A DNA stretch of 64,000 bases from Cellulophaga sp. HaHa_2_95. Lineage in GTDB: Bacteria > Bacteroidota > Bacteroidia > Flavobacteriales > Flavobacteriaceae. Where the stretch lies: NCBI RefSeq assembly GCF_019278565.1, contig NZ_CP058988.1:1674001-1738000 (forward strand). Direction: 5' to 3'. Position 1 is the first letter of the stretch. Every line of letters starts with the position of its first letter. The notes below the pieces were generated by a model, which worked only from the letters and a program-made list of their open reading frames with translations, was not told the DNA's origin and did not search any database. The translations under genes were made by a program, and so were the position numbers. Positions 1-9,688 of this stretch are shown here, piece after piece.

Positions 1-2
1 TT

Positions 3-2003
3 TTCCTATTTTTTTCGTGTTCAAAACCTCATATAAATCAGTACTTTTTAATTATTGGTTCTTCAGCTAATCCTGTTGAATTAGAGACCATTAATGATCT
101 TAAAAAAGATTTATCTAAGGTTGTTTCAGAAGAAATTTTAATTCTAACCGATGAGGACGAAGTACCCACGTCAGGGACAATTTTTGTCTTAGGGACAACA
201 ACATCTAATACACTACTAAAAGATTTAGCAGCGGCTAAAAAAATAACATTGTCTGCAGAATTGCCAGGATCAAGAGGAGGAATTTGGGCAAAAACAAACT
301 TAGAAAACGGACAAGAAGCAATCGTTATTGGCGGGTCTGATGTAGAAGGACTGCAATACGCAATTTATGATTACGCAAAAGAAATTTTAGGAATAGATCC
401 TTTTGAATATTGGACAGGGAAAATGCCTAGCGCCAAATCTAAAACGGCTATTTACGATTTTAAAGCAAAAACTATAGCACCACCAAAAGTACCTATTCTA
501 GCCTATTTTGAGAATGATGTAGATGAATTGGCAAATTACCGAGGTAAACTTTTAGAATATGATTGGGAGAGTTATACAGAAATGATAAACTCTTTAGTAC
601 GCTTACGTTACAATGCAATCCAATTTTTTGACATGTTGGGCAGGCCAGAATTTTTTGTAAGACCTGAATATAAAAAATTAAACCCAAACTATCAGATAGA
701 TATTGAATATCTAGACAAGATGATAGACTACGCCAAATTGAAAGGCATGAAAATTCAAATAGATTTTGAATTAGGGTATCAAATACATCCAATGGATGAA
801 AGTAAAGCAGAATGTTGGGCAACGTATAAAGAAGACTGGATCACTGCGTGGAAATATTATTTAGAAAAAACACCATTAAGTAAGACGGATATTTATGTGC
901 TACGTCCTAGAAACCAAGTTTGGGATTGGGAATATAAAAGCTCTTGTGGCGAATCTAAAATTGATGTTTTTAATGAAGTTTATGAGGCCTTTGGTGCTCT
1001 TGTAGATCAATACAATCCTGAAGCTATAAAAGTAGCCATCTGTTATAGTGATGGGATGGAAATGTTTAATGAAGGGTTCAGTCCTCCAAAAGATTGGACT
1101 GTAGTTTGGTCAGACCATGGTTTTGGAACCTTTGACCACGAAATAAAGGATACAAAAGGATATGATTTTGGTACTTATATGCATGCAGGGTATTGGTTAA
1201 ATCACACTGTTCATAACCCGTATCCAGAGCTTGTTGAAACAGTAATGAAAGACATGTTTCAAAAATATGAAGCAGATAAATATTGCTTAGTTAATGGACA
1301 AAACTTTAGACCATTCTTATTAAATCTTGAGGCTTATAGTCAAGTTTGTTATGATCCAGAAACTTTTACAAGTGATGGTTTTTATAAAAATTGGACAGAG
1401 CGATATTTTACTCCCGATGTTGCAAAGCATGCCGTTACTTCAATGCAATATTTACATAAAGCACAGGAAGGCAGAAAAGGGTATGTAGAACATTTATGGG
1501 AAATTAGAGAAGCGGTCTCCTACCTTTCAAATGCTCCAATAGTGCGCCCAGGAAAAACACCAATTCCTTTTGATTATGAGCGTGTTCTAGGGGATTTGGA
1601 AAATACAGCAAGAACCAAATCATATCTAGAAAAAGCATTTGCTGAAGCTGAAACAGGCTATGAAAAAGCAAATAAGAGGGATGCTTTTTACCATTCCTAT
1701 ATTTTACTTCCAGTGCAATTATACTCAGATTTAATTGCGTTTGAAACAGCGCTTCATGAAATGGCAAAGCTTAAAAGTCAATACGAAACTACAAAGGATA
1801 AGAAGTTCCTAGCAGAAGCCATAACAATACTTCCAGAAGCGAAAAATAAACTTAAGATAGTTTTTGATCATAGAAGCTCGGGAGATTTAGATGATAAATG
1901 GAAAGATTGGTATTCTATTGCTATTCGCAGACAGAATAATGGTTTTCCAACCTATGAGATGTTAGATGCCATTGAGGCAAATCTTAAAAAAATGACACTA
2001 TAA
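3..2003 (+). CDS. GH115-like glycoside hydrolase lipoprotein, 5' end outside window
   Basis: The reading frame is open without a stop from the left edge, so the gene begins before the window; the TTG at 249 is internal. The first visible residues are hydrophobic and end in a lipobox (LFFSC), so only a few signal-peptide residues are missing. About 666 residues are visible. The middle (from about residue 170) has the helix-rich LVRLRYNAIQFF pattern seen in GH115 alpha-glucuronidases, comparable to FELLLRLRANTIWPAMH in the GH115 encoded at 10763. The N-terminal part has the small alpha/beta domain typical of GH67/GH115/GH20 N-termini. It is shorter than standard GH115 (about 800-1000 residues) and I see no C-terminal beta-sandwich, so it may be a divergent relative. 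It is followed 7 bases later by the GH92 gene and leads or continues a long operon. Expected activity is removal of alpha-linked uronic acid outside the cytoplasm; the family call is moderate. Confidence 0.6.
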   Translation, partial: FLFFSCSKPHINQYFLIIGSSANPVELETINDLKKDLSKVVSEEILILTDEDEVPTSGTIFVLGTTTSNTLLKDLAAAKKITLSAELPGSRGGIWAKTNLENGQEAIVIGGSDVEGLQYAIYDYAKEILGIDPFEYWTGKMPSAKSKTAIYDFKAKTIAPPKVPILAYFENDVDELANYRGKLLEYDWESYTEMINSLVRLRYNAIQFFDMLGRPEFFVRPEYKKLNPNYQIDIEYLDKMIDYAKLKGMKIQIDFELGYQIHPMDESKAECWATYKEDWITAWKYYLEKTPLSKTDIYVLRPRNQVWDWEYKSSCGESKIDVFNEVYEAFGALVDQYNPEAIKVAICYSDGMEMFNEGFSPPKDWTVVWSDHGFGTFDHEIKDTKGYDFGTYMHAGYWLNHTVHNPYPELVETVMKDMFQKYEADKYCLVNGQNFRPFLLNLEAYSQVCYDPETFTSDGFYKNWTERYFTPDVAKHAVTSMQYLHKAQEGRKGYVEHLWEIREAVSYLSNAPIVRPGKTPIPFDYERVLGDLENTARTKSYLEKAFAEAETGYEKANKRDAFYHSYILLPVQLYSDLIAFETALHEMAKLKSQYETTKDKKFLAEAITILPEAKNKLKIVFDHRSSGDLDDKWKDWYSIAIRRQNNGFPTYEMLDAIEANLKKMTL

Positions 2004-2010
2004 ATCAAGG

Positions 2011-4344
2011 ATGATGAGATTGATAAAAACACTTAAAACCAGCACTGCTTTACTAGGCATTTCTCTCCTTTTACTAGTTTCATGTAAAGAGGAACCAGAA
2101 AATACTTTAGCGACTACAACCGTTAAGGAAGCGGTAGACTATACGGCAAAAGTATATCCATTATTAGATTCAGAGAATTCTAGATGGTTTTTCTTTTCGT
2201 CTGCAAACCGTCCTTTCGGAATGGTAAATTTAAATCCAGATACCCAAATAGGAGGTGCTTGGGGTAGTGGTTATCGTTATAAAACAGATACCATTAAAGG
2301 CTTCAGTCATATTCATGCATGGCAACTATCGGGAGTTTCTGTAATGCCGGTTACCATTAACGAGAATACTAAGGAAGCTATTTACACCGATTTTTATTCA
2401 AAATTCAGCCATGAAAAAGAACAAATTACCCCTGGTTATCATTCGTTAGAGTTAGATAGGTATCAAATAAAAGCAGAATTAACGAGTACAAAAAGAGTAG
2501 GCTTACATCAGTATGAATTTCCTGATATTAGCAACAAGGCTATATTATTTAATTTAAATACGGTATTAGGTCCTTGTAAAAATATAGAAGGGTTGTTGGA
2601 GCAAAATAATAGTAAAGAACTTTCTGGTAAATTAATAATGACTCCTACGCATCGAAGGCCAAAGCCTGTTACTGTTTATTTTAAAGTAATACTAGATACA
2701 GAGATAGCTTCTTTAGAACAAGATGAAGAAACCAAGAATTATCTTATCAATTTAAAAGATACAGCACGTTCGGTAGCAATGAAGGTTGGTATTTCTTATA
2801 CCTCAGTGGCGAATGCAACTACTAATATTGATAAAGAATTACCAAACTGGGATTTTAATGAAATTGTTGATGAATCAAAAAAAGAATGGAATAATCTATT
2901 AGGTAGAATTGAAGTAAAAGGTGGTTCTGAAAAAGATCAAAGAAGATTTTATACAGATTTATGGCATGCGCTTCAGGGCCGTAGAATAATTAGTGATATA
3001 AATGGCGCATACCCAGATAATACAGGAAAAGAATTTAGGGTAGGACAATTGCCCTTAGATGCTAATGGTAAACCAAAATTCAATCAATATAATTCTGATT
3101 CTTTTTGGGGAGCACAGTGGACTTTAAACACCTTATGGGGGCTCGTTTATCCTGAAATTATGGAAGAGTTTACGTATTCATTAATGCAATATTATAAAGA
3201 TGGAGGACTCATCCCAAGAGGGCCGTCAGGAGGAAATTATACCTATGTAATGACAGGAGCATCTGCGACTCCGTTTATGGTGAGTGCCATTCAAAAAGGT
3301 ATTGTGAAAAATGATATTGAAGAGATGTATCAAGCTTTAAAAAAGAACCATATGCTCAATGGTATCATGGGGAAAGCAGGGTATGAACATACTACAAACT
3401 TAGGAGGTGGTTTAAAATACTACATAGAAAATGGTTTTGTTCCTTATCCTATTCCTGAAGGAGATTTTGGGAGCCATCAAGATGGCGCAAGTATGACGAT
3501 GGAGTATGCCTACCAGGATTGGACTTTAGCGCAATTGGCGAAAAAATTAAATCATACGGAAGATTATGAGTATTTCATGAAAAGAGCATCAAATTATAAG
3601 AATGTTTTTGATACAGAAATGGGTTGGATGCGTCCAAAAAATGTTAAGGGAGAATGGAAAAAAGACTACGATCCTTATCAGGTTGAAAACGGCTTTATAG
3701 AGTCAAATGGAGCGCAATCTACATGGTTTGTACCACATGATTTAAAAGGCTTGGCTTCATTAATGGGAGGAGAAGAAGCCGCAGTAGAGAAGTTACATAT
3801 GCAATTTGAAAAAGCGGAAAAATTAGGCTTTACGGCAGGTTCATCTCACGCTCTTGAATTGCACCCTGAATATAGTAGAATCCCTATCAATTTTGGAAAT
3901 CAACCGTCCATACAAACTTCATTTGTGTTTAATCAATTAAACAGACCAGACCTTACACAATTTTGGACACGTAAAGTAATTGCAAAAACGTTTAGTGGTT
4001 TATCGCCATCAACAGGGTATAACGGTGACGAAGATCAAGGTTTGATGGGAAGTTTGAATGTATTGCTTAAAATTGGTCTTTTTCAAATGAATGGCGGAAC
4101 AGAAGAAAACCCTGAATACCAAATAGGCAGCCCTATTTTTGACGAAATAACCATAGCCTTAAATCCGAAGTATTACGCCAATGGTTCTTTTAAAATAAAA
4201 ACGATTAACAATAGCCCAACAAATGTGTATGTAAATAAGGTAACCTTAAATGGTACTCCAATAGATAATTATAAAGTTTCACAAAGTGAGGTTATTTCTG
4301 GTGGAGAATTACGATTAGAAATGTCTGATAAACCTAATAACTAA
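2011..4344 (+). CDS. GH92 exo-alpha-mannosidase, lipoprotein
   Basis: Lipoprotein signal with lipobox LLVSC near residue 25. The mature protein is a full-length GH92 (777 residues), a calcium-dependent inverting exo-alpha-mannosidase family. The N-terminal beta-sandwich carries WGSGYRYKTDTIKGFSHIH, matching the family FSHTHLSG region. The catalytic barrel contains FIESNGAQSTWFVPHD with the probable general acid Glu564, and NGDEDQGLMG with acidic residues 673-675 at the position of the family GNDDxG base motif. It lies 7 bases after the GH115-like gene and 1 base before the next gene, so it is co-transcribed. It probably trims alpha-mannosyl units from the glycan attacked by this operon. The precise linkage cannot be read from sequence. 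Confidence 0.92.
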   Translation: MMRLIKTLKTSTALLGISLLLLVSCKEEPENTLATTTVKEAVDYTAKVYPLLDSENSRWFFFSSANRPFGMVNLNPDTQIGGAWGSGYRYKTDTIKGFSHIHAWQLSGVSVMPVTINENTKEAIYTDFYSKFSHEKEQITPGYHSLELDRYQIKAELTSTKRVGLHQYEFPDISNKAILFNLNTVLGPCKNIEGLLEQNNSKELSGKLIMTPTHRRPKPVTVYFKVILDTEIASLEQDEETKNYLINLKDTARSVAMKVGISYTSVANATTNIDKELPNWDFNEIVDESKKEWNNLLGRIEVKGGSEKDQRRFYTDLWHALQGRRIISDINGAYPDNTGKEFRVGQLPLDANGKPKFNQYNSDSFWGAQWTLNTLWGLVYPEIMEEFTYSLMQYYKDGGLIPRGPSGGNYTYVMTGASATPFMVSAIQKGIVKNDIEEMYQALKKNHMLNGIMGKAGYEHTTNLGGGLKYYIENGFVPYPIPEGDFGSHQDGASMTMEYAYQDWTLAQLAKKLNHTEDYEYFMKRASNYKNVFDTEMGWMRPKNVKGEWKKDYDPYQVENGFIESNGAQSTWFVPHDLKGLASLMGGEEAAVEKLHMQFEKAEKLGFTAGSSHALELHPEYSRIPINFGNQPSIQTSFVFNQLNRPDLTQFWTRKVIAKTFSGLSPSTGYNGDEDQGLMGSLNVLLKIGLFQMNGGTEENPEYQIGSPIFDEITIALNPKYYANGSFKIKTINNSPTNVYVNKVTLNGTPIDNYKVSQSEVISGGELRLEMSDKPNN

Positions 4345-4345
4345 A

Positions 4346-5647
4346 ATGAATTCTAAATATATAGTTGTAGTACTACTTTTTGTTTGCTTTTCTGCATTTT
4401 CACAATTGAAAAATAAACCAGAACTCAACGAAGAATTCATGGATATGGGGTTCGGAATTTTTGTGCATTGGAGCCTGGATTCACAACTGGGGAGCGTTAT
4501 TAGTCATTCTTTGGTGGGAGCCTCAGATGATTATGTGAATAAATATTTTAACGAACTTCCTAAAACATTCTATCCAGATAAATTTGATGCCGATGAATGG
4601 GCGCGCTTATTTAAAGTAGCAGGAGCAGAATATGTTGTTTTTACCGCAAAGCACCATAGCGGTTTTTGTATGTGGGATACAAAAACCACCGATTTTAATA
4701 TCATGAATACGCCCTATGGTAAAGATATTGTTGGAGAATTAATAACAGCATTACGTAAGTATGATCTAAAAGTAGGTATCTATTTTTCTCCTGAAGATTT
4801 TAGCTTTATCCATAAGCAAGGGCATTTAATTTCACGTAAAGGGCCAATGACGCAAATTTCAGCGAATAAAGAGCTTTTTGAATATGATAAAACACAGGTT
4901 AAAGAACTCATTAATAATTACGGACCTATCGATGTGATGTTTTTTGATGCTTTCGATGCAAAGCCAATGGCGCAATATGTTCATGAAATAAATCCAGATA
5001 TTGTGGTGACTAGAGGTGAAATGAGTACTCCAGAGCAATCTATTCCTGGTGGTGCTATGCCTGGACCTTGGGAAACGTGCATGACAATGGGTACGCAATG
5101 GCAATACAAACCAACAAATGAAACCTATAAAGATGGTTCAGAATTAATTGAAAAATTGATTGAAATTAGAGCTAAAGGCGGAAATTTCTTGATGAATATA
5201 GGGCCAAAACCAGATGGCGAAATTCCTATTGAACAAGAAGAGCGCTTGCGAGAAATAGCACTTTGGATGTATGTGAATGAAGAAGGGATAAAAAATGTAA
5301 GACCAGTACCTACTATTGTTAAAGATGGTGCTATGTGGTTTACAAAAGGTACAGATGAAAACACCGCATATGTGTTTCTTACCGGACAGAAAGATTGGTT
5401 TAAAGGTTTTAGAAGAGATTTTCTTTTAAAAAATATTAAATCAACGAAAAAGACTACTATTTCTGTATTAGGGCAGAATGATTTGGTGGTTGAGTATTGG
5501 CCAGAAAATACGCCGACGTCTCGGTTTATACAACATAAAGATTTGTTAGAAATATCAATAAGTAGAGCGCAAAGGCTTTATAATGATAAAATTTGGCCAA
5601 ACCCAATAGTGGTAAAATTAACCAATATAGAATTTATTAAGAAATAA
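4346..5647 (+). CDS. GH29 alpha-L-fucosidase (first of two)
   Basis: Signal peptide MNSKYIVVVLLFVCFSAFSQ, then a GH29 catalytic barrel. Landmarks are FGIFVHWS near the N-terminus, YVVFTAKHHSGFCMWDT around residue 100, and GPIDVMFFDAFD with the probable nucleophile Asp201. The C-terminal third is the usual small beta-sandwich. It is a retaining exo-fucosidase family acting outside the cytoplasm. At 433 residues it is normal for a bacterial GH29. It starts 1 base after the GH92 stop and is followed 35 bases later by a second, only distantly similar GH29, suggesting two fucosyl linkages or environments in the target. Some GH29 members accept galactose or arabinose analogues, so the exact sugar is inferred from family only. 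Confidence 0.88.
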   Translation: MNSKYIVVVLLFVCFSAFSQLKNKPELNEEFMDMGFGIFVHWSLDSQLGSVISHSLVGASDDYVNKYFNELPKTFYPDKFDADEWARLFKVAGAEYVVFTAKHHSGFCMWDTKTTDFNIMNTPYGKDIVGELITALRKYDLKVGIYFSPEDFSFIHKQGHLISRKGPMTQISANKELFEYDKTQVKELINNYGPIDVMFFDAFDAKPMAQYVHEINPDIVVTRGEMSTPEQSIPGGAMPGPWETCMTMGTQWQYKPTNETYKDGSELIEKLIEIRAKGGNFLMNIGPKPDGEIPIEQEERLREIALWMYVNEEGIKNVRPVPTIVKDGAMWFTKGTDENTAYVFLTGQKDWFKGFRRDFLLKNIKSTKKTTISVLGQNDLVVEYWPENTPTSRFIQHKDLLEISISRAQRLYNDKIWPNPIVVKLTNIEFIKK

Positions 5648-5682
5648 GATTTTTTGTGATATCGAATTATAAATAAAGACCA

Positions 5683-7101
5683 ATGAAGAACGACGTTTGT
5701 GGTAGGAATTTTTATTTGAGTTTAGGTTTTGTAATTATTTTTATGAGTTGTGCCTTAGCCCAATCATCCGATAAAATGGACTGGTGGAAAGATGCCAAAT
5801 TTGGTATGTTTATGCATTGGGGTTTATACTCGCAAACTGCTGGTTATTGGGATGGACATGTAGCAAAAGGTAATGAGCATTTTATGATTCATGAAAAAAT
5901 AGCATTAAAAGAATATGCTACCATTGCAGATGATTTTAACCCTACTAATTTCAATGCAGAGAAATGGGTGCTTACCGCACAGGAGGCAGGAATGAAATAT
6001 ATCATCATCACCTCTAAACATCATGATGGGTTTGCAATGTTTGATTCTCCATCAAACGATTATAATATAAAAAGTAGAACACCCTACGCCAAAGATCCTA
6101 TGAAAGAATTGGTGGACGCTTGCCATAAGCACGACATGAAATTTGGGTTTTATTATTCTTTAGGTCGTGATTGGGAAGACCCTGATGTGGCAACAAATTG
6201 GCCGCATAAAGGCGGACGTAGCAATTTGGTAGATTATCCAGATGAAGATATAAAAGTGTTTAGCCGTTATTTTGAGCGAAAAGTGAAGCCACAGGTAAAA
6301 GAATTACTTACCCAATATGGAAAAATTGATGTTATGTGGTTTGATACGCCAGAGTTAATTAGTCCTGAAGAAAGTAAAGAATTACGAGAGCTAATACTTG
6401 ATTTACAACCTCATTGTATTATAAACAGCCGTATTAAACATGGCTTTGGGGATTATAAAGTTACCGAGCAAGAAATTGTTGATGGCTTGGAAGTAGAACC
6501 TTGGGAAGCGTGTATTACCATGGGGAAAAACTGGGGATATATTGAATATGATACCGTTTATAAATCTTCAGAATTAATGACCAGACAACTTCTTGAAATT
6601 GTAAGTAAAGGAGGGAATTTATTATTGAATAATGGTCCAACTGCAAAAGGAGAAATTACAGATTTGGCGCAAGAACGATTGGCGGAAATGGGTTCTTGGA
6701 TCAAACAGAATGCTGAGGGTATCTATGGCTCTAAACCATGGAGCGTACAAAGTGAAAGACTTACAGAAGTTGTTGAAAGCGTTAAGGAAACTAATGCTTC
6801 TATGGATGAAAATACGATGAAAGATAATTTGCATGATGGTACTTCTAAAGACATTTTCCCAGAAGTAATATTCACAACAAAGAATAACTTTATCTATGCC
6901 TATGTGTGCAGTACAACTACTGCAGAAGTAACCATTGCGGCATTAGCGACAAAAAACGGAGCTAAAATAAAATCGGTAACACCACTAAATAATTCAAACA
7001 ATGTAAAGTGGAAGCAAACCACAAAGGGTCTTACCTTAAAAATGCCTGTGACTAGTGATCAAATTATTCCTATTTCTGGTTTTAGAATTGAATTAAAATA
7101 A
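5683..7101 (+). CDS. GH29 alpha-L-fucosidase (second of two)
   Basis: 472 residues with an N-terminal signal peptide ending near FMSCALAQ. GH29 landmarks: FGMFMHWGLYSQ, YIIITSKHHDGFAMFDSPSNDYNI around residues 105-125, YYSLGRDWEDP, and KIDVMWFDTPE with the probable nucleophile Asp221. The C-terminal region (about 385-472) is a beta-sandwich. The MSC could also be read as a weak lipobox, so anchoring is uncertain. It differs clearly from the upstream GH29 in its active-site loops, so it is not a recent tandem copy. It is 7 bases upstream of the GH3 gene and in the same operon. Confidence 0.88.
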   Translation: MKNDVCGRNFYLSLGFVIIFMSCALAQSSDKMDWWKDAKFGMFMHWGLYSQTAGYWDGHVAKGNEHFMIHEKIALKEYATIADDFNPTNFNAEKWVLTAQEAGMKYIIITSKHHDGFAMFDSPSNDYNIKSRTPYAKDPMKELVDACHKHDMKFGFYYSLGRDWEDPDVATNWPHKGGRSNLVDYPDEDIKVFSRYFERKVKPQVKELLTQYGKIDVMWFDTPELISPEESKELRELILDLQPHCIINSRIKHGFGDYKVTEQEIVDGLEVEPWEACITMGKNWGYIEYDTVYKSSELMTRQLLEIVSKGGNLLLNNGPTAKGEITDLAQERLAEMGSWIKQNAEGIYGSKPWSVQSERLTEVVESVKETNASMDENTMKDNLHDGTSKDIFPEVIFTTKNNFIYAYVCSTTTAEVTIAALATKNGAKIKSVTPLNNSNNVKWKQTTKGLTLKMPVTSDQIIPISGFRIELK

Positions 7102-7108
7102 AAAACGA

Positions 7109-9688
7109 ATGCCTAATTTTAGTTTTAAAATGATAGTAAAAAAGAGTTTCATAGTTGCTTTAATACTACTTCCTGTCCTAGGCTTTTCACAGGAGAAATA
7201 CACGTTTCAAAATCAAGAATTGCCTATTGAAGCCAGAGTGAATGATTTAGTGGAGCGCTTAACTATCGAAGAAAAAATTTCTATGATGGTTTCTACAGCC
7301 GAAGCAATTTCTAGATTGGATGTAGAAAAATATTACCATGGTAATGAAGCATTGCATGGCGTGGTCAAAGGGGGTAGATTTACGGTTTTTCCACAGGCTA
7401 TTGCATTAGCCGCAACTTGGAATCCTGATTTAATTTATGAGGTATCTACGGCTATTTCCGATGAAGCCAGGGGTAAATGGAACTTCTATAACCAAGGTAA
7501 AGATCAAAAAAATGTCTATAGCGATTTGCTTACATTTTGGTCACCAACCATCAATATGGCTAGAGATCCACGTTGGGGGAGAACACCAGAAACCTATGGG
7601 GAAGATCCTTATTTAACCAGTAGGATAGGAGTGTCTTTTGTAAAAGGTTTGCAAGGAGATAATGAAAAGTATTTAAAAGTAGTTTCTACGCCAAAGCATT
7701 TTGTAGCCAATAACCAAGAAGAAAATAGGTTTGCGTATAATGCCAAAATATCTGAGAAGTCATTACGGGAATATTATTTTCCAGCTTACAAAGCAACAGT
7801 ACAAGAGGCGAATGCGCAATCTATTATGAGTGCTTATAATGCCATTAACGGAGTGCCAAGCACCGCGAATAGTTGGCTGTTGAATACTGTTTTAAGAGAG
7901 GAATGGGGCTTTGAAGGGTATGTGGTGAGCGATTGTGGTGCGCCAACGTATATTGAAAAATCACACAAATATGTATCCACTAAAGAACAAGCTGCGAAAG
8001 TAGCTTTAGAGGGTGGTTTAGATTTAGAATGTGGGGATGACATTTATGCGAAACATTTACTAACGGCTTATAATAAGGGTTTAGTACCTAAAGAAAGTAT
8101 AGATAAAGCAATCACGAGAATTTTAACGGCACGTTTTAAGTTAGGTATTTTTGATAGTACCGAAGGGAATCCGTATACTAAAATTTCACCAGAAGTAATT
8201 GGTTCAAAAGAGCATCAGCATCTAGCCTTAGAAACTTCTAGACAGTCTATGGTATTATTAAAAAATCAGAACAATCTATTACCCATAGATTTATCAGAAA
8301 AGAAAAAAATAGCAGTGGTTGGCTTTAATGCAAATCAAGTTGTTTTTGGAGATTATAGTGGTCTATCGGTAGTAAAACCAGTATCGCCTTTAGAAGGTAT
8401 TATTGAAAAAGTAGGCAATAACGCAGATGTTACCTACGTAAAGTGGAAAACAGCGGCTAGAAATTTAAACCTTATTGAAGCTGAAAATTTACGAAATGAC
8501 CATAATGAGCAAACTGGCTTGTATGGAGAATATTTTGATGATAAATTCTTAGAAGGAACTCCGCAAACACGAGTAGATAAGGTCGTTAATTTTGATCCTG
8601 TAAACAATCCACCAGATCCTTACACAAATTTTAGACACAAGTCTATGCGTTGGACAGGTTATATTTCGCCTAACTTTTCAGGGACGTATAAGATTGGAGT
8701 TAATTCTGATGACGGCGTAAGAATGTGGTTGAATGATGAGCTTGTTGTTGATGAATGGCACAATCGTGGGATGACTACAGATCAAGTAGAAATAGCGATG
8801 GAGGCGGGAAAAAAATATGCCATCAAATTAGAATATTTTGATAATGGAGGAGATGCTATTTGCCAATTGTTATGGGAAGTACCAACCTTAACCGATGATT
8901 TGTATAAGGAAGATAAAGAAGTTGCTAGCGCTAGTGATTATGTCATTGCCGTTATGGGAATTAATAAGTCTATTGAAAAAGAAGGTAGAGATAGAACAGA
9001 TTTAGAATTACCGGAAGATCAAGTGAATTACCTGAAAGAGATTTACGCCGAAAATAAAAATATAATCGTGGTTTTGGTAGCAGGGAGTTCTTTGGCTATA
9101 AATTGGATGGATGAAAATGTACCAGCAATAGTAGACGCATGGTATCCTGGAGAAGCTGGGGGTACGGCCATTGCCGATGTATTATTTGGGGATTATAACC
9201 CCGCGGGTAGATTGCCATTTACCTTTTACAAGTCGGTAACAGACCTGCCAGATATGGATGATTATGAAGTTTCTAACGGGAGAACTTATATGTATTTTGA
9301 AGGTGATGTCTTGTATCCTTTTGGGTACGGATTAAGCTATACAAAATTTGAGTATGCTAAGCTTAAAGTAAAATCAAAGGCTGATAAAATTACAGTAACA
9401 ACAACCGTAAAAAATATTGGAAAGTATAAAGGGGATGAAGTAGTGCAGTTATATTTTAAAGCGGTACATCCTTCAGAGAAAAGACCTCTTAAAAAATTAG
9501 TAGGCTTCAAAAGAGAAACTTTGGGGGTAGGAGCCTCTAAAACAATCACATTTGAAGTTTCTAAAAAGCAGCTTGAATTTTGGGATGAAAAAACAAAAAA
9601 GTGGACTTTTGAAGAAGGTGATTATGAATTTATGATTGGCTCTTCTTCTAAGGATATCAGGTTACAAAAAATAAAAGCAATCAAATAA
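7109..9688 (+). CDS. GH3 beta-glycosidase with inserted PA14 domain
   Basis: 859 residues. GH3 N-terminal barrel with the nucleophile motif GYVVSDCGA (Asp about 275), an alpha/beta sandwich domain with GINKSIEKEGRDRTDLELP carrying the likely acid/base, and a C-terminal fibronectin-III-like domain. A PA14 domain (about residues 465-600, with YKIGVNSDDGVRMWLNDELVVDEW split around it) is inserted in the second domain, as in several GH3 beta-glucosidases and beta-xylosidases; PA14 shapes substrate length selectivity. ATG 7109 is 7 bases after the previous stop; an internal ATG at 7130 gives a cleaner signal peptide (MIVKKSFIVALILLPVLGFSQ... region) and is equally plausible. The final stop overlaps the next start by one base (TAATG). 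Glucose or xylose as leaving sugar cannot be decided here. Confidence 0.9.
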   Translation: MPNFSFKMIVKKSFIVALILLPVLGFSQEKYTFQNQELPIEARVNDLVERLTIEEKISMMVSTAEAISRLDVEKYYHGNEALHGVVKGGRFTVFPQAIALAATWNPDLIYEVSTAISDEARGKWNFYNQGKDQKNVYSDLLTFWSPTINMARDPRWGRTPETYGEDPYLTSRIGVSFVKGLQGDNEKYLKVVSTPKHFVANNQEENRFAYNAKISEKSLREYYFPAYKATVQEANAQSIMSAYNAINGVPSTANSWLLNTVLREEWGFEGYVVSDCGAPTYIEKSHKYVSTKEQAAKVALEGGLDLECGDDIYAKHLLTAYNKGLVPKESIDKAITRILTARFKLGIFDSTEGNPYTKISPEVIGSKEHQHLALETSRQSMVLLKNQNNLLPIDLSEKKKIAVVGFNANQVVFGDYSGLSVVKPVSPLEGIIEKVGNNADVTYVKWKTAARNLNLIEAENLRNDHNEQTGLYGEYFDDKFLEGTPQTRVDKVVNFDPVNNPPDPYTNFRHKSMRWTGYISPNFSGTYKIGVNSDDGVRMWLNDELVVDEWHNRGMTTDQVEIAMEAGKKYAIKLEYFDNGGDAICQLLWEVPTLTDDLYKEDKEVASASDYVIAVMGINKSIEKEGRDRTDLELPEDQVNYLKEIYAENKNIIVVLVAGSSLAINWMDENVPAIVDAWYPGEAGGTAIADVLFGDYNPAGRLPFTFYKSVTDLPDMDDYEVSNGRTYMYFEGDVLYPFGYGLSYTKFEYAKLKVKSKADKITVTTTVKNIGKYKGDEVVQLYFKAVHPSEKRPLKKLVGFKRETLGVGASKTITFEVSKKQLEFWDEKTKKWTFEEGDYEFMIGSSSKDIRLQKIKAIK

